Assembly (NCBI RefSeq): GCF_014696435.1
Contig: NZ_JACJQG010000094.1
Span: 1 to 32,398, forward strand
Source: Calothrix anomala FACHB-343
GTDB taxonomy: Bacteria; Cyanobacteriota; Cyanobacteriia; Cyanobacteriales; Nostocaceae
Length of the DNA stretch: 32,398 nt
Reading direction: 5' to 3'
In this document: positions 17,484 to 26,234 of the stretch, one piece after another
How positions within the stretch are numbered: the stretch's first letter is position 1
Layout of the letters: each line of letters begins with the position of its first letter
The notes under the pieces: generated by a model
The model's database searches: none
Seen by the model: the letters and a program-made list of their open reading frames with translations, nothing else
What the model was told of the DNA's origin: nothing
Program-made: the position numbers and the translations under genes

Positions 17484-18299
17484 ATGAAATCTAAACTTAC
17501 CTTTATCAGATTGATGGTACTGATTCTAATTTTGGAACTAGGTTATATGGCCAGTCCAGCCCTTGCTCGGACTCAAGACAATGGTCGAGATCCAGTAGCT
17601 GCTGCTGTTGATAACAAAACTACTGGTGCTATTTTTACCTCAGACACAGCATCTCAAATCAATGATTTTGTGGGAGATATCAAAAATTTCACTCAAAATG
17701 AGCTATTGAATCCTCTTGGCAATCTGCTCAATTCTGCCTTGGGTGCAATTCAGATTCCAGATTTAAACAAAGTTTTGGCAGGAATCATGAACGGTTCTGC
17801 CAACAATGACCCTGGTGCGGTGCTGTCTGAAACTTTGGAGAACAAAACCAACGGTCAAAGCTCTTATGGTATCCGTGAAGACCTTGGTAAATATGCTACT
17901 AGAACAGTTGCTACAGGTATTGCCGAGCGGGCTACTTTGAGCCAAACAGCCCAAAGTCAGATGGCTCAAATTCAGCAAGCTACTCAACAAGATACTCAAG
18001 AAAGCGTCAGCTTGGGTGAGGAATCCCAAAGTTTAGATGTCACTCAACAGATTTTGCAAAACCTATCCCAACAGAGTGCCATTACCAGTCGCGTCAACGA
18101 GCGGATGCTTCAAGAAGCCCAGCAAGCACGCATTGACAGGGCATTGAGTATAACCGTTACCGCTCAAACCGCCAAGGAACTTTCAGCCATCAATACTGCC
18201 GATCACCGTAAAAGTGTTGCCGCAGGCAATGCTGCCACTCAACAGGCGGGCTTATTGATCATGCCTGGTGGCATTACCCTTGGTTCTGACAAGCAGTAG
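17484..18299 (+). CDS. Secreted VirB5/TrbJ-like conjugation protein
   Basis: A 271-residue exported protein with GGGAAG ahead of the ATG. The signal peptide is clear: basic MKSK, a hydrophobic core, then SPALA cleavage near residue 28. The mature part is helical. Residues about 150-225 form a long Gln/Ser/Ala-rich coiled coil (QQATQQDTQESVSLGEESQS, then LDVTQQILQNL), the style of TrbJ/VirB5 pilus-tip or channel-associated proteins. It lies directly before the VirB6/TrbL-like gene, 17 bases apart, matching the trbJ-(trbK)-trbL order. There is little sequence identity to confirm it, so the family call is by architecture and position. Confidence 0.6.
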   Translation: MKSKLTFIRLMVLILILELGYMASPALARTQDNGRDPVAAAVDNKTTGAIFTSDTASQINDFVGDIKNFTQNELLNPLGNLLNSALGAIQIPDLNKVLAGIMNGSANNDPGAVLSETLENKTNGQSSYGIREDLGKYATRTVATGIAERATLSQTAQSQMAQIQQATQQDTQESVSLGEESQSLDVTQQILQNLSQQSAITSRVNERMLQEAQQARIDRALSITVTAQTAKELSAINTADHRKSVAAGNAATQQAGLLIMPGGITLGSDKQ

Positions 18300-18316
18300 C
18301 TTTGATTTCGACACTC

Positions 18317-19435
18317 ATGATGCACATTATTGCTCAGTCATTTCCGGTAACAGGCGGAGAACCCGATGCCCTAGAAATTATCTCCAGTTCTTTAGAACTT
18401 TCTCGCGCCACAGTTGAGTCGTGGAATAACGTTTGGCTAGTTACTTTAGATCCCCTCGGTTCAGCATTATGGATTGGCTTGATTAAATTGGGCATTACCC
18501 TGGGAGCCGCCAGCATCTTATTTGTGGCGTTGACTACTGGCAAGGAAATCATTGAAAAGCAATCATGGTCAGAACTGGCATCAATTTTTGTCTGGCCTAT
18601 CGTGATTATGATTTTTCTGGGGGCCAATGGCAATGTACTAGCTAAGACAATTACTGTTATTCGAGGCTTTGCTTACAACCAAGTGCAAAGTGTTCTTCAG
18701 CTTCAAGTTGGGGAACTAACATTTCGAGATGCTATTACCAATGTGGCTATTAGCAATATCGCTAGACAACAGCTAGAAAACCTCTATAGCGAATGCCAAG
18801 GAAAAGTTGGTACAGAGTTAGTTGAGTGCTGGAACTCAAAGCAAGCCCAGGCACAGGCCATTGTTACCAAAGCTGAAGAGCAAGCTAAATCTCCACTCCA
18901 ACCACTACGAGATTTTGGTAGTTTTCTCTGGAATAGAACTTTACCTGGTCAAATCGGTACTGCTGTTCAGTTTGCCAATGATCCAGGTAGTGTGTTTCGA
19001 GAGACTGCCATCCCCATTATTCGCTTTATCCTCTATGCCCTGCAATGGGGCTTTGTAAATATTTTGGAAGCTGCTCTGTTGCTGACGGCATTATTTGCAC
19101 CGATCGCAGTTGGTTTATCTTTGCTGCCATTACAAGGTCGTCCTATTTGGGCGTGGCTGATAGGGTTTATTTCCTTGTTTGGTGTTCAACTTGGTTACAA
19201 CATTTTAGTAGGTTTAGCAGCTGTTGTACTGGTGAAATCGGGTGCTGAATTAGCATCTGATGTAGCATTTTTATGTTTCCTGAGCATCTTTGCACCAATT
19301 TTGGCGGTATTAATAGCTGGAGGTGGAGGAATGGCGATTTATAACGGCATTTCTACTAATGTCAAAGGCTTAATCGATATTTTTAGCAGTGTCATTGGAA
19401 CTGCAACCAGTATTGCTCTACTCCGCAGGGGGTAA
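18317..19435 (+). CDS. VirB6/TrbL-like inner-membrane channel protein
   Basis: A 372-residue polytopic membrane protein. Hydrophobic segments include LGITLGAASILFVALTTG and IFVWPIVIMIFLGA near the N-terminus. After a soluble, partly coiled loop with two cysteines (SECQGK, VECWNS), there are several more: ALQWGFVNILEAALLLTALF, the AWLIGFISLFGVQLGYNILV region, and LSIFAPILAVLIAGGGG. Six or seven membrane spans around a large central loop fit the TrbL/VirB6 family, which forms part of the T4SS inner-membrane complex. The frame extends to a TTG at 18302, two bases after the preceding stop; I prefer the double ATG at 18317. No strong ribosome binding site is present, so coupling to the upstream gene is likely. 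Confidence 0.78.
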   Translation: MMHIIAQSFPVTGGEPDALEIISSSLELSRATVESWNNVWLVTLDPLGSALWIGLIKLGITLGAASILFVALTTGKEIIEKQSWSELASIFVWPIVIMIFLGANGNVLAKTITVIRGFAYNQVQSVLQLQVGELTFRDAITNVAISNIARQQLENLYSECQGKVGTELVECWNSKQAQAQAIVTKAEEQAKSPLQPLRDFGSFLWNRTLPGQIGTAVQFANDPGSVFRETAIPIIRFILYALQWGFVNILEAALLLTALFAPIAVGLSLLPLQGRPIWAWLIGFISLFGVQLGYNILVGLAAVVLVKSGAELASDVAFLCFLSIFAPILAVLIAGGGGMAIYNGISTNVKGLIDIFSSVIGTATSIALLRRG

Positions 19436-19526
19436 TACCAAATTTCTTTGGGATTTTAGATTAAAAACCTTTAACACAAGGCTGTTCGGTGGATTCTCAA
19501 ACAATAGTACCTATGCCCATTTGGTA
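19436..19526. repeat. MITE-like element between virB6- and virB8-like genes
   Basis: TACCAAAT at 19436-19443 is mirrored by ATTTGGTA at 19519-19526, with a 91-bp total span and no reading frame inside. The final A of the right end is the A of the ATG of the next gene. The ends resemble those of the element at 1827-1924 (TACCAATT). It fills the whole gap between the two genes. Confidence 0.35.
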
Positions 19527-20257
19527 TGACTCTGCAAATTAAACGACTTCAATCTCCATTACTTCCAGAAGCTAAAAACCTCCTGGCTGTTTGTTTTCTC
19601 TGTTTAACTGCATTTAACGGTTTGATATTATTGTTGACCCTATTCACCGCTTTCAGGGTCAATAAAATTGCCGATCGCAAGACGACCTTTGCCCAGTTGG
19701 TAAATGGTGAGACAATCTACGTTTCCGAGCAAGACCGCAACTGGCGCTATCCAGATGTAATTCAAAAGGTAGTTAGTGACTGGACAACCCTAACATTTAA
19801 CTGGGATGACAAACTTACTGGTACTAATCAAACAGACCAAGGCATTCAAGTTGGTAGAAATGGGCGTATTCCCACAAATACTTGGTTTGCTTCGCTACTG
19901 CTAGAACCGGAATTTGCCAAAGCTTCTCTACCAAAGATTGCTGCATTAGTTCCTAGTAGCTTCTTTTCAGGTCAACTGCGTAGCACTACTATTATTTCCT
20001 ATTTGTCAGAACCGAGAGCAATACGACCTGGGGAATGGGAAATAGACATGATTGCTACCCGGATCTTAGTTGACCGTACTACTGGGAGAGATGAGCGTAT
20101 ACCTTTTAACCGTACCTTTACCGTCCAAGCAGTAGAGATTCCCCAGTCTCCTTTAGGTAAAGATGCTCCCCTGGTAGAACAGAAAATTTATGAAGTGCGA
20201 TCGTCTGGACTGCAAATTACCAAGATGGTTGAGTTCAATTCTCAGCAACGACGCTAA
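19526..20257 (+). CDS. VirB8/TrbF-like inner-membrane T4SS protein
   Basis: A 243-residue bitopic protein: a short cytoplasmic N-terminus, one membrane segment (about 19-44), and a periplasmic domain. The domain contains NWRYPDVIQKVVSDW, a long helix-rich part, and then beta strands (STTIISYLSEPRAIRPGEWEIDM) ending in FTVQAVEIPQSP. The size and topology match VirB8/TrbF, a bitopic component of the T4SS inner-membrane complex. It lies directly upstream of the VirB10- and VirB9-like genes, as in trb/virB operons. The ATG overlaps the right end of a small repeat, so its ribosome binding site may come from the repeat. Confidence 0.7.
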   Translation: MTLQIKRLQSPLLPEAKNLLAVCFLCLTAFNGLILLLTLFTAFRVNKIADRKTTFAQLVNGETIYVSEQDRNWRYPDVIQKVVSDWTTLTFNWDDKLTGTNQTDQGIQVGRNGRIPTNTWFASLLLEPEFAKASLPKIAALVPSSFFSGQLRSTTIISYLSEPRAIRPGEWEIDMIATRILVDRTTGRDERIPFNRTFTVQAVEIPQSPLGKDAPLVEQKIYEVRSSGLQITKMVEFNSQQRR

Positions 20258-20274
20258 AGTAAAAAGCTATAATT

Positions 20275-21909
20275 ATGACCAATTCAAATCAAAACTATGA
20301 ATTTGATGACTTAAACGAAAATTATGCTGATTTGCCGCCGGAAATCAACACTCATAACGGTAATCATCGTTTTACCCAAGCCACTGTGGTTGCTGATGAT
20401 GATATCACCCCTGAAGAGGAGCAGTTGTTAGCAGGTTATAACCCTACGGCAAGTAATCTCATTTCCGAAGAATATCGCTTGAAACAAGATGCAGAAGGAG
20501 CCGTAGAGCGACCGTTAGCAGAAAAACCTAGTGTGCGGCTAGGTTCAGTAGTTGGCTTAGTGGGAATAGTTATTGGCTCTGTAGGACTGGTCTGGTTTGG
20601 ATTTCTCCAACCTAAACCTCCTGTAAAACTTGTAGTGCAAACTCCTACTCCATCTCCCACAGGCGAACCAGTTTTGGATGAATCTGCCGAACTTAAAAGC
20701 AGATTAGCGTTTCAAGACCAACGGCAACAACTGAAAGTGGAACCTGTTGCTCCTAAATCCCCAAGTCCAACCGTACAAAATAAACCCAAACCAAAGCCAT
20801 CTCCACCTCAAGAAACTTTTTCACCGCGCACAACTCCTACATCGCGCATAACACCAATAACTCCTGTAAAAATTTCTCAACCTCCGCCCCCAGTAGTGCG
20901 GTATATTTCTCGAAATCCTGTAAGTTATCAAGCTTCACCACCAAGACGACAGCCTGAAAGTCATGTCGATCCTTTCCGGCAGTGGAACCAACTAGTTAAC
21001 CTGGGACAGTCGCAAATCGGTAACTTTAAAGTAGCTGAAACTCAGTCAGAACCTGTAGTTAACACTCAAACTTCAACAGACTCCAAACCAACAGCTAGAG
21101 CATCCATTTCCACTTCCGAAGACCCTGGTATCCAAACAGTTTTAATTGGCTCCAAAACCACTGATAGTACAACTGATAACTTAACTCCAGGGATGATAGG
21201 TATCCTCAATCGCACTCCTGTAGCTCCAGATACTGTTAATCTAAGTAAAACTAAAGAGGTAGCATTAGGTACATTTGCCCCAGGTAGAATTATCATGCCA
21301 ATGATTTGGGATGAGGGGGGGAATAATCAAAGCGATCGCTTTGCTATCGAGTTGACTAAACCTCTCACAGCCACAGATGGTACAGTGGCACTCCCATCTG
21401 GTACTGTTGTAGTAACGAGAACAGTGGCAGTAGGTAAAAAGAATAACTTAGTATCTGCTAGTGCGATCGCACTTATTTACCCTGACTCCCAAGGCACAGT
21501 CAAACAGGAAACCATTCCGCCTGAAACTCTTTCCATTCGCGGTCAAGGACAGCAACCGCTAATTGCTAAAAAGCTGAATGATGTAGGGACAGATATTGCC
21601 CAACAAGATTTATTAGTGGGATTACTCAGTAGTTTGGGTAAAGTGGGAAACATTGTGAATCAGCCCCGCACTCAATCTAGCACTGTTGTTTCTGGCGGCA
21701 CTTTCAACCAAAGTATTGTTACTAGTAACTCTAATCCTCAGATTTGGGCAGCAGCGCTAGAAGGCTTTTTTAGTCCAGTTAGTGAACGTCTATCTAGACG
21801 CTCTGACCAAGCAGTACAGGAATTACTTCAACGTCCAAATATCCAGTTTTTACCTGAAGGTACGGAAGTCTCGGTTGTCGTTAATAGTTTTTTGAAAGTT
21901 GAACGATGA
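20275..21909 (+). CDS. VirB10/TrbI-like T4SS scaffold protein
   Basis: A 544-residue protein that should span from inner to outer membrane. An acidic cytoplasmic N-terminus is followed by one membrane segment (about 90-111, VVGLVGIVIGSVGLVWFGF), then a long Pro/Ser/Gln-rich periplasmic region (about 113-260). The C-terminal TrbI-type beta domain follows (about 320-540), with TKEVALGTFAPGRI, the IELTKPLTATDGTVALPSGT segment, and FLPEGTEVSVVVNSFL at the end. HIP1 sites at 21332 and 21463 lie in this domain. Its stop overlaps the start of the VirB9-like gene by four bases (ATGA), indicating coupled translation. The B10-before-B9 order is the reverse of the usual one. Confidence 0.85.
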   Translation: MTNSNQNYEFDDLNENYADLPPEINTHNGNHRFTQATVVADDDITPEEEQLLAGYNPTASNLISEEYRLKQDAEGAVERPLAEKPSVRLGSVVGLVGIVIGSVGLVWFGFLQPKPPVKLVVQTPTPSPTGEPVLDESAELKSRLAFQDQRQQLKVEPVAPKSPSPTVQNKPKPKPSPPQETFSPRTTPTSRITPITPVKISQPPPPVVRYISRNPVSYQASPPRRQPESHVDPFRQWNQLVNLGQSQIGNFKVAETQSEPVVNTQTSTDSKPTARASISTSEDPGIQTVLIGSKTTDSTTDNLTPGMIGILNRTPVAPDTVNLSKTKEVALGTFAPGRIIMPMIWDEGGNNQSDRFAIELTKPLTATDGTVALPSGTVVVTRTVAVGKKNNLVSASAIALIYPDSQGTVKQETIPPETLSIRGQGQQPLIAKKLNDVGTDIAQQDLLVGLLSSLGKVGNIVNQPRTQSSTVVSGGTFNQSIVTSNSNPQIWAAALEGFFSPVSERLSRRSDQAVQELLQRPNIQFLPEGTEVSVVVNSFLKVER

Positions 21910-22709
21910 AACAGTTTGCTGCTCTTAGCATCGTCATTAGCTCATTACTGCTTGGTGTGACAGCACCTATTGTACAGGCACAAGCACAAACTCCTGCATA
22001 TCGCTTGATTGAACGGGATATGGCTGCAAGTAATAGGATTCAGGTTGAAGTTACTCCAGGACGTGCTACGCCTATTAGCTTCACCCAAACCGACGAGGTG
22101 ATCGCCTACATTTTGTTAGCAGACCCTTCACGACTGGTCTACACCACAGATACAGATTTAAAAAGTGGACGTGCCACAACCATCTTTCTGAAAGCCATCC
22201 AACCGTTAAAGTTTCCAGGGGCTACCACAACTGCCATTACTAACTTACTTGTCCAAACTATAGACCAAACAGGACAAAAGCGACTCTATAACTTCGATAT
22301 CGTTCCAGTGCGTAGAAACACTGCGTATGTTGGTATTCAGATTGCAAATGCGTTCGTCGTACCTCCAAGAGAAAGCAAGCTAGCAAGAGCGTCTCTAACA
22401 GGAGAAGGTATCACCTCTGGTACTGCGCTTTGGCCAATTGCTGGACAGCAGACACTATTAATAGATAAAAATCGCAGAGCTAGAGTAGATGATATTGAAA
22501 CCGGGCTGAGAATTGCTATTAATCGGGGTTACACCAACAAAAGCGATCCAGTTGTTCCTAAAATGCAGCAAGTTTTATACCTATTACGAAATAGCAGAGT
22601 CACAGTAAAAGAAGCAGCGACATCTGTTGGTGTTCCAGTTGAGGTTATTTCTGAATTAGGAAGAATCGCTTTAAATGACCGTCTACTCAAACTAGGACAG
22701 CAACGCTAG
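21906..22709 (+). CDS. VirB9/TrbG-like periplasmic/outer-membrane T4SS protein
   Basis: A 267-residue exported protein. The signal peptide (MKQFAALSIVISSLLLGV...) ends near VQAQA, about residue 26. The mature N-terminal domain is beta-rich, with IQVEVTPGRATPISFTQTDE, the VIAYILLADPSRLVYTTD segment and LYNFDIVPVR, the style of VirB9/TrbG/TraK-like domains that join the VirB10 core. The last 90 residues instead look helical (IETGLRIAINRGYT...LRNSRVTVKEAATSVGV), so the usual C-terminal VirB9 domain may be replaced. It is translationally coupled to the VirB10-like gene and is the last T4SS gene visible. Structural comparison would settle the C-terminal domain. Confidence 0.68.
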   Translation: MKQFAALSIVISSLLLGVTAPIVQAQAQTPAYRLIERDMAASNRIQVEVTPGRATPISFTQTDEVIAYILLADPSRLVYTTDTDLKSGRATTIFLKAIQPLKFPGATTTAITNLLVQTIDQTGQKRLYNFDIVPVRRNTAYVGIQIANAFVVPPRESKLARASLTGEGITSGTALWPIAGQQTLLIDKNRRARVDDIETGLRIAINRGYTNKSDPVVPKMQQVLYLLRNSRVTVKEAATSVGVPVEVISELGRIALNDRLLKLGQQR

Positions 22710-22739
22710 ATGTGATGCACTGGGGAAAATAGAAAAAAA

Positions 22740-22775
22740 GTTAACAACTCTTAAATAGTTGAGAATAGTGTTAAC
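22740..22775. repeat. Inverted repeat after the T4SS cluster
   Basis: GTTAACA (22740-22746) and TGTTAAC (22769-22775) are inverted copies. An inner CAACT/AGTTG pair (22745-22749/22757-22761) could form a small hairpin. It lies 31 bases after the last T4SS gene. Without a T-tract it is not a typical terminator; an operator is also possible. Confidence 0.3.
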
Positions 22776-22994
22776 AAACCACTATAAACCAAAAAATATT
22801 CACGCAATTACAATGATTATTATTACCAAATGCTGAGTACCTTATTTTTAGAAGTACCTAAGCCATAGTATAATCTCACTAAGCTCTTTGTAAAGAATTG
22901 ATATTCCGTAGATTAATGATTGCTCTCCTATTTAATTCAGAACAAATAGGATTATTAACGTCAAATGAAAGATTAAATTAATAAAACTAGGTAT

Positions 22995-24161
22995 ATGAGT
23001 AATCGAGAGTACCGCATTCCTGATGCTATGGCATCTGAGGTACTAGCTGAAGCTGCTCGTTTATATACTGAAGCTAACAAGGGCTATTCTCTTGAAGATA
23101 TACAACAAGCAGGTTTAGAGGCACGGATTCCTTTAGACTTTATCAAGCTAGCAGTTCGGAATGTGGAAGAGCGACAATCAAAAGAGCAAGCAAAGCGAAA
23201 ACAATTACGAGCATATATTAAAAATTTAATTTATAAAGGTATCCCTCTAGGAATTTCATTATTAATTCCTATTGCTTTAGTATCTGGTATTCCTATAAAA
23301 ATTTCATTACTGATTCCTGCTGCTTTGGTATCCAGTATTTTTATATTCCAAACACAGATCGATTCAGTCATCTCTAAGTTCTTATCTGACTTCAATCTTG
23401 ATCAGCAGAGACGAAATATGGGATTACAGACTCTTACGGTTAAAGTAGGTAGTTTGGAATACTTTACTGAGCAAAAAGGACTCTTTATAGCTGTTAGTGA
23501 TACTAATCACAACGGAGTACAAGGTATTATTGGTACTGATGGATATAAATCTCTTGGAATCGTAGATGGTAAGCTTGGTGATATTTACAAGTATGAGGGA
23601 GTACACAACTACCAAATTAAGATCATTGAGATAGGCGATCGCTACAGTAATGGTATCGTTACTTTTCAGATTGATCGGCAAGGACAGCAACCTCAGAACC
23701 AAATACAACAACTTCAAGAAGTTGTACACCGACTTCAGGAAGAAGTACAACAGCTTCAGGAACAGCCAAAACAGTTTCAGAAGAAGCTAGAGGAACTTCA
23801 AACAGAACGGGACTTGATTAAGCAACAACTCCAGCAGAAAAACCAACAGCTTGAGCAGTTAGAGCAAGAAAATAATTGTTTAAAGTTAAAAACACAAAAT
23901 TTTTATCCGAGTAGCACGCTTGATAACAATAATGAGCCAGAGGTACTACTTCGTGAGGACTTTCGCAGAGCAATTATGGGCAAGACTATGCAAGAAGTTA
24001 TTGAAGCTGTCGGTAGACCGAATTCAACCAGAGACTTAAGCTTTGCTGTCTTCTGGAACTATGAAAAAAAAGTAAAAGATCCTGCTTCAGGCATGATAGG
24101 TTCCGCAGAGGTGGAATTTCGAGAAAGTGTTGTAAATAAAGTGATTTTTCTTTCCTATTAA
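22995..24161 (+). CDS. Membrane protein with coiled coil and SmpA/BamE-like C-terminal domain
   Basis: A 388-residue protein of unknown function. Residues 8-62 form a helical domain with YRIPDAMASEVLAEAARLY and YSLEDIQQAGLEARIP, similar in style to small helical modules in cyanobacterial regulatory proteins. Residues about 82-118 are two hydrophobic segments arising from a 16-residue tandem repeat. A beta-rich stretch follows (about 145-225), then a Gln-rich coiled coil (about 230-305). The end (about 321-388, DFRRAIMGKTMQEVIEAVGRP...FRESVVNKVIF) fits an SmpA/BamE/OmlA-like fold. No lipobox is visible, so it is not a normal BamE lipoprotein. It stands alone between the T4SS cluster and a convergent kinase. 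Confidence 0.65.
   Translation: MSNREYRIPDAMASEVLAEAARLYTEANKGYSLEDIQQAGLEARIPLDFIKLAVRNVEERQSKEQAKRKQLRAYIKNLIYKGIPLGISLLIPIALVSGIPIKISLLIPAALVSSIFIFQTQIDSVISKFLSDFNLDQQRRNMGLQTLTVKVGSLEYFTEQKGLFIAVSDTNHNGVQGIIGTDGYKSLGIVDGKLGDIYKYEGVHNYQIKIIEIGDRYSNGIVTFQIDRQGQQPQNQIQQLQEVVHRLQEEVQQLQEQPKQFQKKLEELQTERDLIKQQLQQKNQQLEQLEQENNCLKLKTQNFYPSSTLDNNNEPEVLLREDFRRAIMGKTMQEVIEAVGRPNSTRDLSFAVFWNYEKKVKDPASGMIGSAEVEFRESVVNKVIFLSY
23238..23333 (+). repeat. 48-bp tandem duplication encoding twin membrane segments
   Basis: Units 23238-23285 and 23286-23333 are each 48 bases and match at 38 positions by my count. They encode GIPLGISLLIPIALVS and GIPIKISLLIPAALVS. Several differences are at synonymous positions, so selection seems to have kept the protein sequence after duplication. 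Confidence 0.8.
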
Positions 24162-24193
24162 TTAGGCAGCATGAGAATCAATAAGCTTATTGA

Positions 24194-26224
24194 TCAAGTT
24201 TTTAACACCTTAATTATCTTGTCCAGGAGTTCCCTTGGCTTAATTGGCTTGGTAATAAAAAGTTGAAACCCTGCTTTTAAAATACGTTGCTCATTTTTGG
24301 CTCCAGCAAATGCGGTGAGAGCGATCGCCTTTGGCATAGCTTCTCTACGAGACGCTCCGCGAACGCTTACCACCGGAATTTGTCCCCCTTGCTCTATACT
24401 GCGGGAGCAAACCTGACGAATCAAGGTAAAGCCATCCTCATCTGGCATACTGATATCACTAATCAGTAGAGCGGGCGATCGCTGTTCTAAAAGTGCTAAT
24501 GCTTCTTTGACTGATGCTGCCACTAATACATCTGCCCCGACGCTTTGGAGAACAGTCTGCATTAACATCCGAGCATCTGCATCGTCATCCACAACCAGAA
24601 TGCACAAGTTCTGTAATTGAGCAATTTTCTGATTGTCATGTAGCAATTCTCCCAGTACTAGTTCATCATTGCTCAATCGCCCTGTCATGGTCACGGTAGG
24701 TAGCCTCACCGTGAATGTCGAACCCTTGCCCAATCCCGCACTGGTTGCTGTGATATTGCCATTGTGGAGTTGTACAATGTAATGAGCGATCGCTAGTCCT
24801 AACCCTAATCCACCAGCAGAACGAGTAGTGGAAGGGTCATGCTGACTAAACCGTTCAAAGACGAATGGTATAAATTCTGCTTCAATGCCCCTCCCTCTAT
24901 CAATAACAGTAATCTGAGCTTGAGACTCAACTTGTTCCAACCTGATCTCTACACTTTCATTCTTGAAACTAAACTTAATTGCATTTGAAAGCAAATTCCA
25001 AACTACTTGTTGTAAACGAATCGCATCACCTAAAACGTTGGATACAGCAACATCAAGATGTAATTGAATTTGAATGCCCTTTGTTTGGGCTGACAATCGA
25101 ATAGTATCTGCTGCCAACCGAATTACACTTGCTAGGTCAACAAGTTCCATCTCCAAATTCATTTCGCCTTTCTGCATCCTAGCCAGATCTAACAAATCAT
25201 CAATTAAGCGAACTTGCAGACAGGCATTCCGCTCAATTGTTTCCAGTCCCTCAATTTTCAGAGCTTCATCCATCTCAGTTTCAGTTAGCAATAATTGCGC
25301 CCAGCCGTGAAGATTATGTATTGGAGTACGTAACTCATGAGACAAGACAGCAATGAATTCATCTTTTACTCGGTTGATTTTTGCCAAATCCTCAGCCTTT
25401 TGCCTCAGTTCCTTTTCTACAGTTTGTAGTTCTTGAACTTGTTTATTTAAAGCTTGGTTTAACTCAATAATTTTTGATTCTGCTTGTTTGTGGTTCGTGA
25501 TGTTTTGGAAAATTACTAAGCCTGTTATGATTTTGCTATTTTCATCTTTGACTGGGAAAGTTTGTAATAGATAAACTTGATTGTTATCAGGGATTTCAAT
25601 ACACATTGGAGTACCCTGTAAGGTACTACGGTAAGCTGGTTCTATCAGCTCGTAAGTTTCAGGGAGAACAGTTTCGTGCAGCGTTTTACCTTGGAACTCT
25701 TCTTTTTCTAAACCCAAGATTTGCAGTTCTGTGCCCTCAGCACCCATAAAGCGCATATCTCGATCAAAGAGAAAAACTACTCCATTGGGTATATTTTGGG
25801 TTAATGTTCGGTATAGTTCTTCACAGTGACGGAGTGAATGCTGACTCTGTAATAAATCTTTTAGATTGATTAGATCTGCTATTTTAGCAGTATCTGACTG
25901 CTGTTTGCTTGACTGGAAATTAGCAGTTAGTGTACTGATTAATAGACCCTCGATAACAAATAATACAAATTCCAGGCTATCGAGAGTAGAAGATGGGTCT
26001 GTAAAAAAGTAATGACTAGCTAAAGCAGCTAAGAACACTGATATCAATCCTGAAATGATGCTACCGTACCAAGTACTTACAGAGATAGCAATCAGCCACA
26101 AGCTAAAAGAACTTGTAATTCCAGTTAAATACTCTAGTGCCAGCTTGACTAGCAAGGTTGCTCCCACACTGAAAAATGCAATTCCGTAGGGCAGGTATTT
26201 TTGTTTGATAAATAACATAGACAT
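24194..26224 (-). CDS. Hybrid sensor histidine kinase (4 TM DUF4118-like, PAS, HisKA, HATPase_c, REC)
   Basis: A 676-residue membrane kinase from the ATG at 26224; a TTG at 26245 would add seven residues from a palindromic repeat. Four membrane segments (about 12-100) resemble the KdpD/DUF4118 module. A PAS domain follows (about 135-245), then HisKA with H296 in SHELRTP. The ATPase has N box NLLSNAIKFS (410-419), G1 DRGRGIE and G2 GGLGLGLA. The C-terminal receiver has DDD 546-548, phosphoacceptor D590 in LLISDISMPDEDG, and K659 in ITKPI. A 15-residue insert (V618-K632) splits the beta-strand normally reading IPAIALTA. The gene is convergent with the SmpA-like gene and back-to-back with the helicase. 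The signal is unknown. Confidence 0.9.
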   Translation of the reverse strand: MSMLFIKQKYLPYGIAFFSVGATLLVKLALEYLTGITSSFSLWLIAISVSTWYGSIISGLISVFLAALASHYFFTDPSSTLDSLEFVLFVIEGLLISTLTANFQSSKQQSDTAKIADLINLKDLLQSQHSLRHCEELYRTLTQNIPNGVVFLFDRDMRFMGAEGTELQILGLEKEEFQGKTLHETVLPETYELIEPAYRSTLQGTPMCIEIPDNNQVYLLQTFPVKDENSKIITGLVIFQNITNHKQAESKIIELNQALNKQVQELQTVEKELRQKAEDLAKINRVKDEFIAVLSHELRTPIHNLHGWAQLLLTETEMDEALKIEGLETIERNACLQVRLIDDLLDLARMQKGEMNLEMELVDLASVIRLAADTIRLSAQTKGIQIQLHLDVAVSNVLGDAIRLQQVVWNLLSNAIKFSFKNESVEIRLEQVESQAQITVIDRGRGIEAEFIPFVFERFSQHDPSTTRSAGGLGLGLAIAHYIVQLHNGNITATSAGLGKGSTFTVRLPTVTMTGRLSNDELVLGELLHDNQKIAQLQNLCILVVDDDADARMLMQTVLQSVGADVLVAASVKEALALLEQRSPALLISDISMPDEDGFTLIRQVCSRSIEQGGQIPVVSVRGASRREAMPKAIALTAFAGAKNEQRILKAGFQLFITKPIKPRELLDKIIKVLKT
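24329..24373 (-). repeat. 45-bp in-frame repeat insertion in the receiver domain
   Basis: On the coding strand this contains GCGGAGCGTCTCGTAGAGAA, the same repeat family as 4801-4850 and 26268-26291. It encodes 15 residues including SVRGASRREAMPK. It sits between QIP and AIALTAFA, which in typical cyanobacterial receivers are contiguous. The reading frame is preserved. Confidence 0.7.
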
Positions 26225-26234
26225 AGGAGTAACG

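Noticed and set aside
22740-22775. Intrinsic terminator for the T4SS operon
   Set aside because: The inverted repeat has a weak AT-rich stem and no following T-run, so it is kept only as a repeat.
23424-23750. 108-codon minus-strand open frame opposite the SmpA-like gene
   Set aside because: The plus-strand frame has clear domain structure; the antisense one starts in the coiled-coil region and looks like a by-product.
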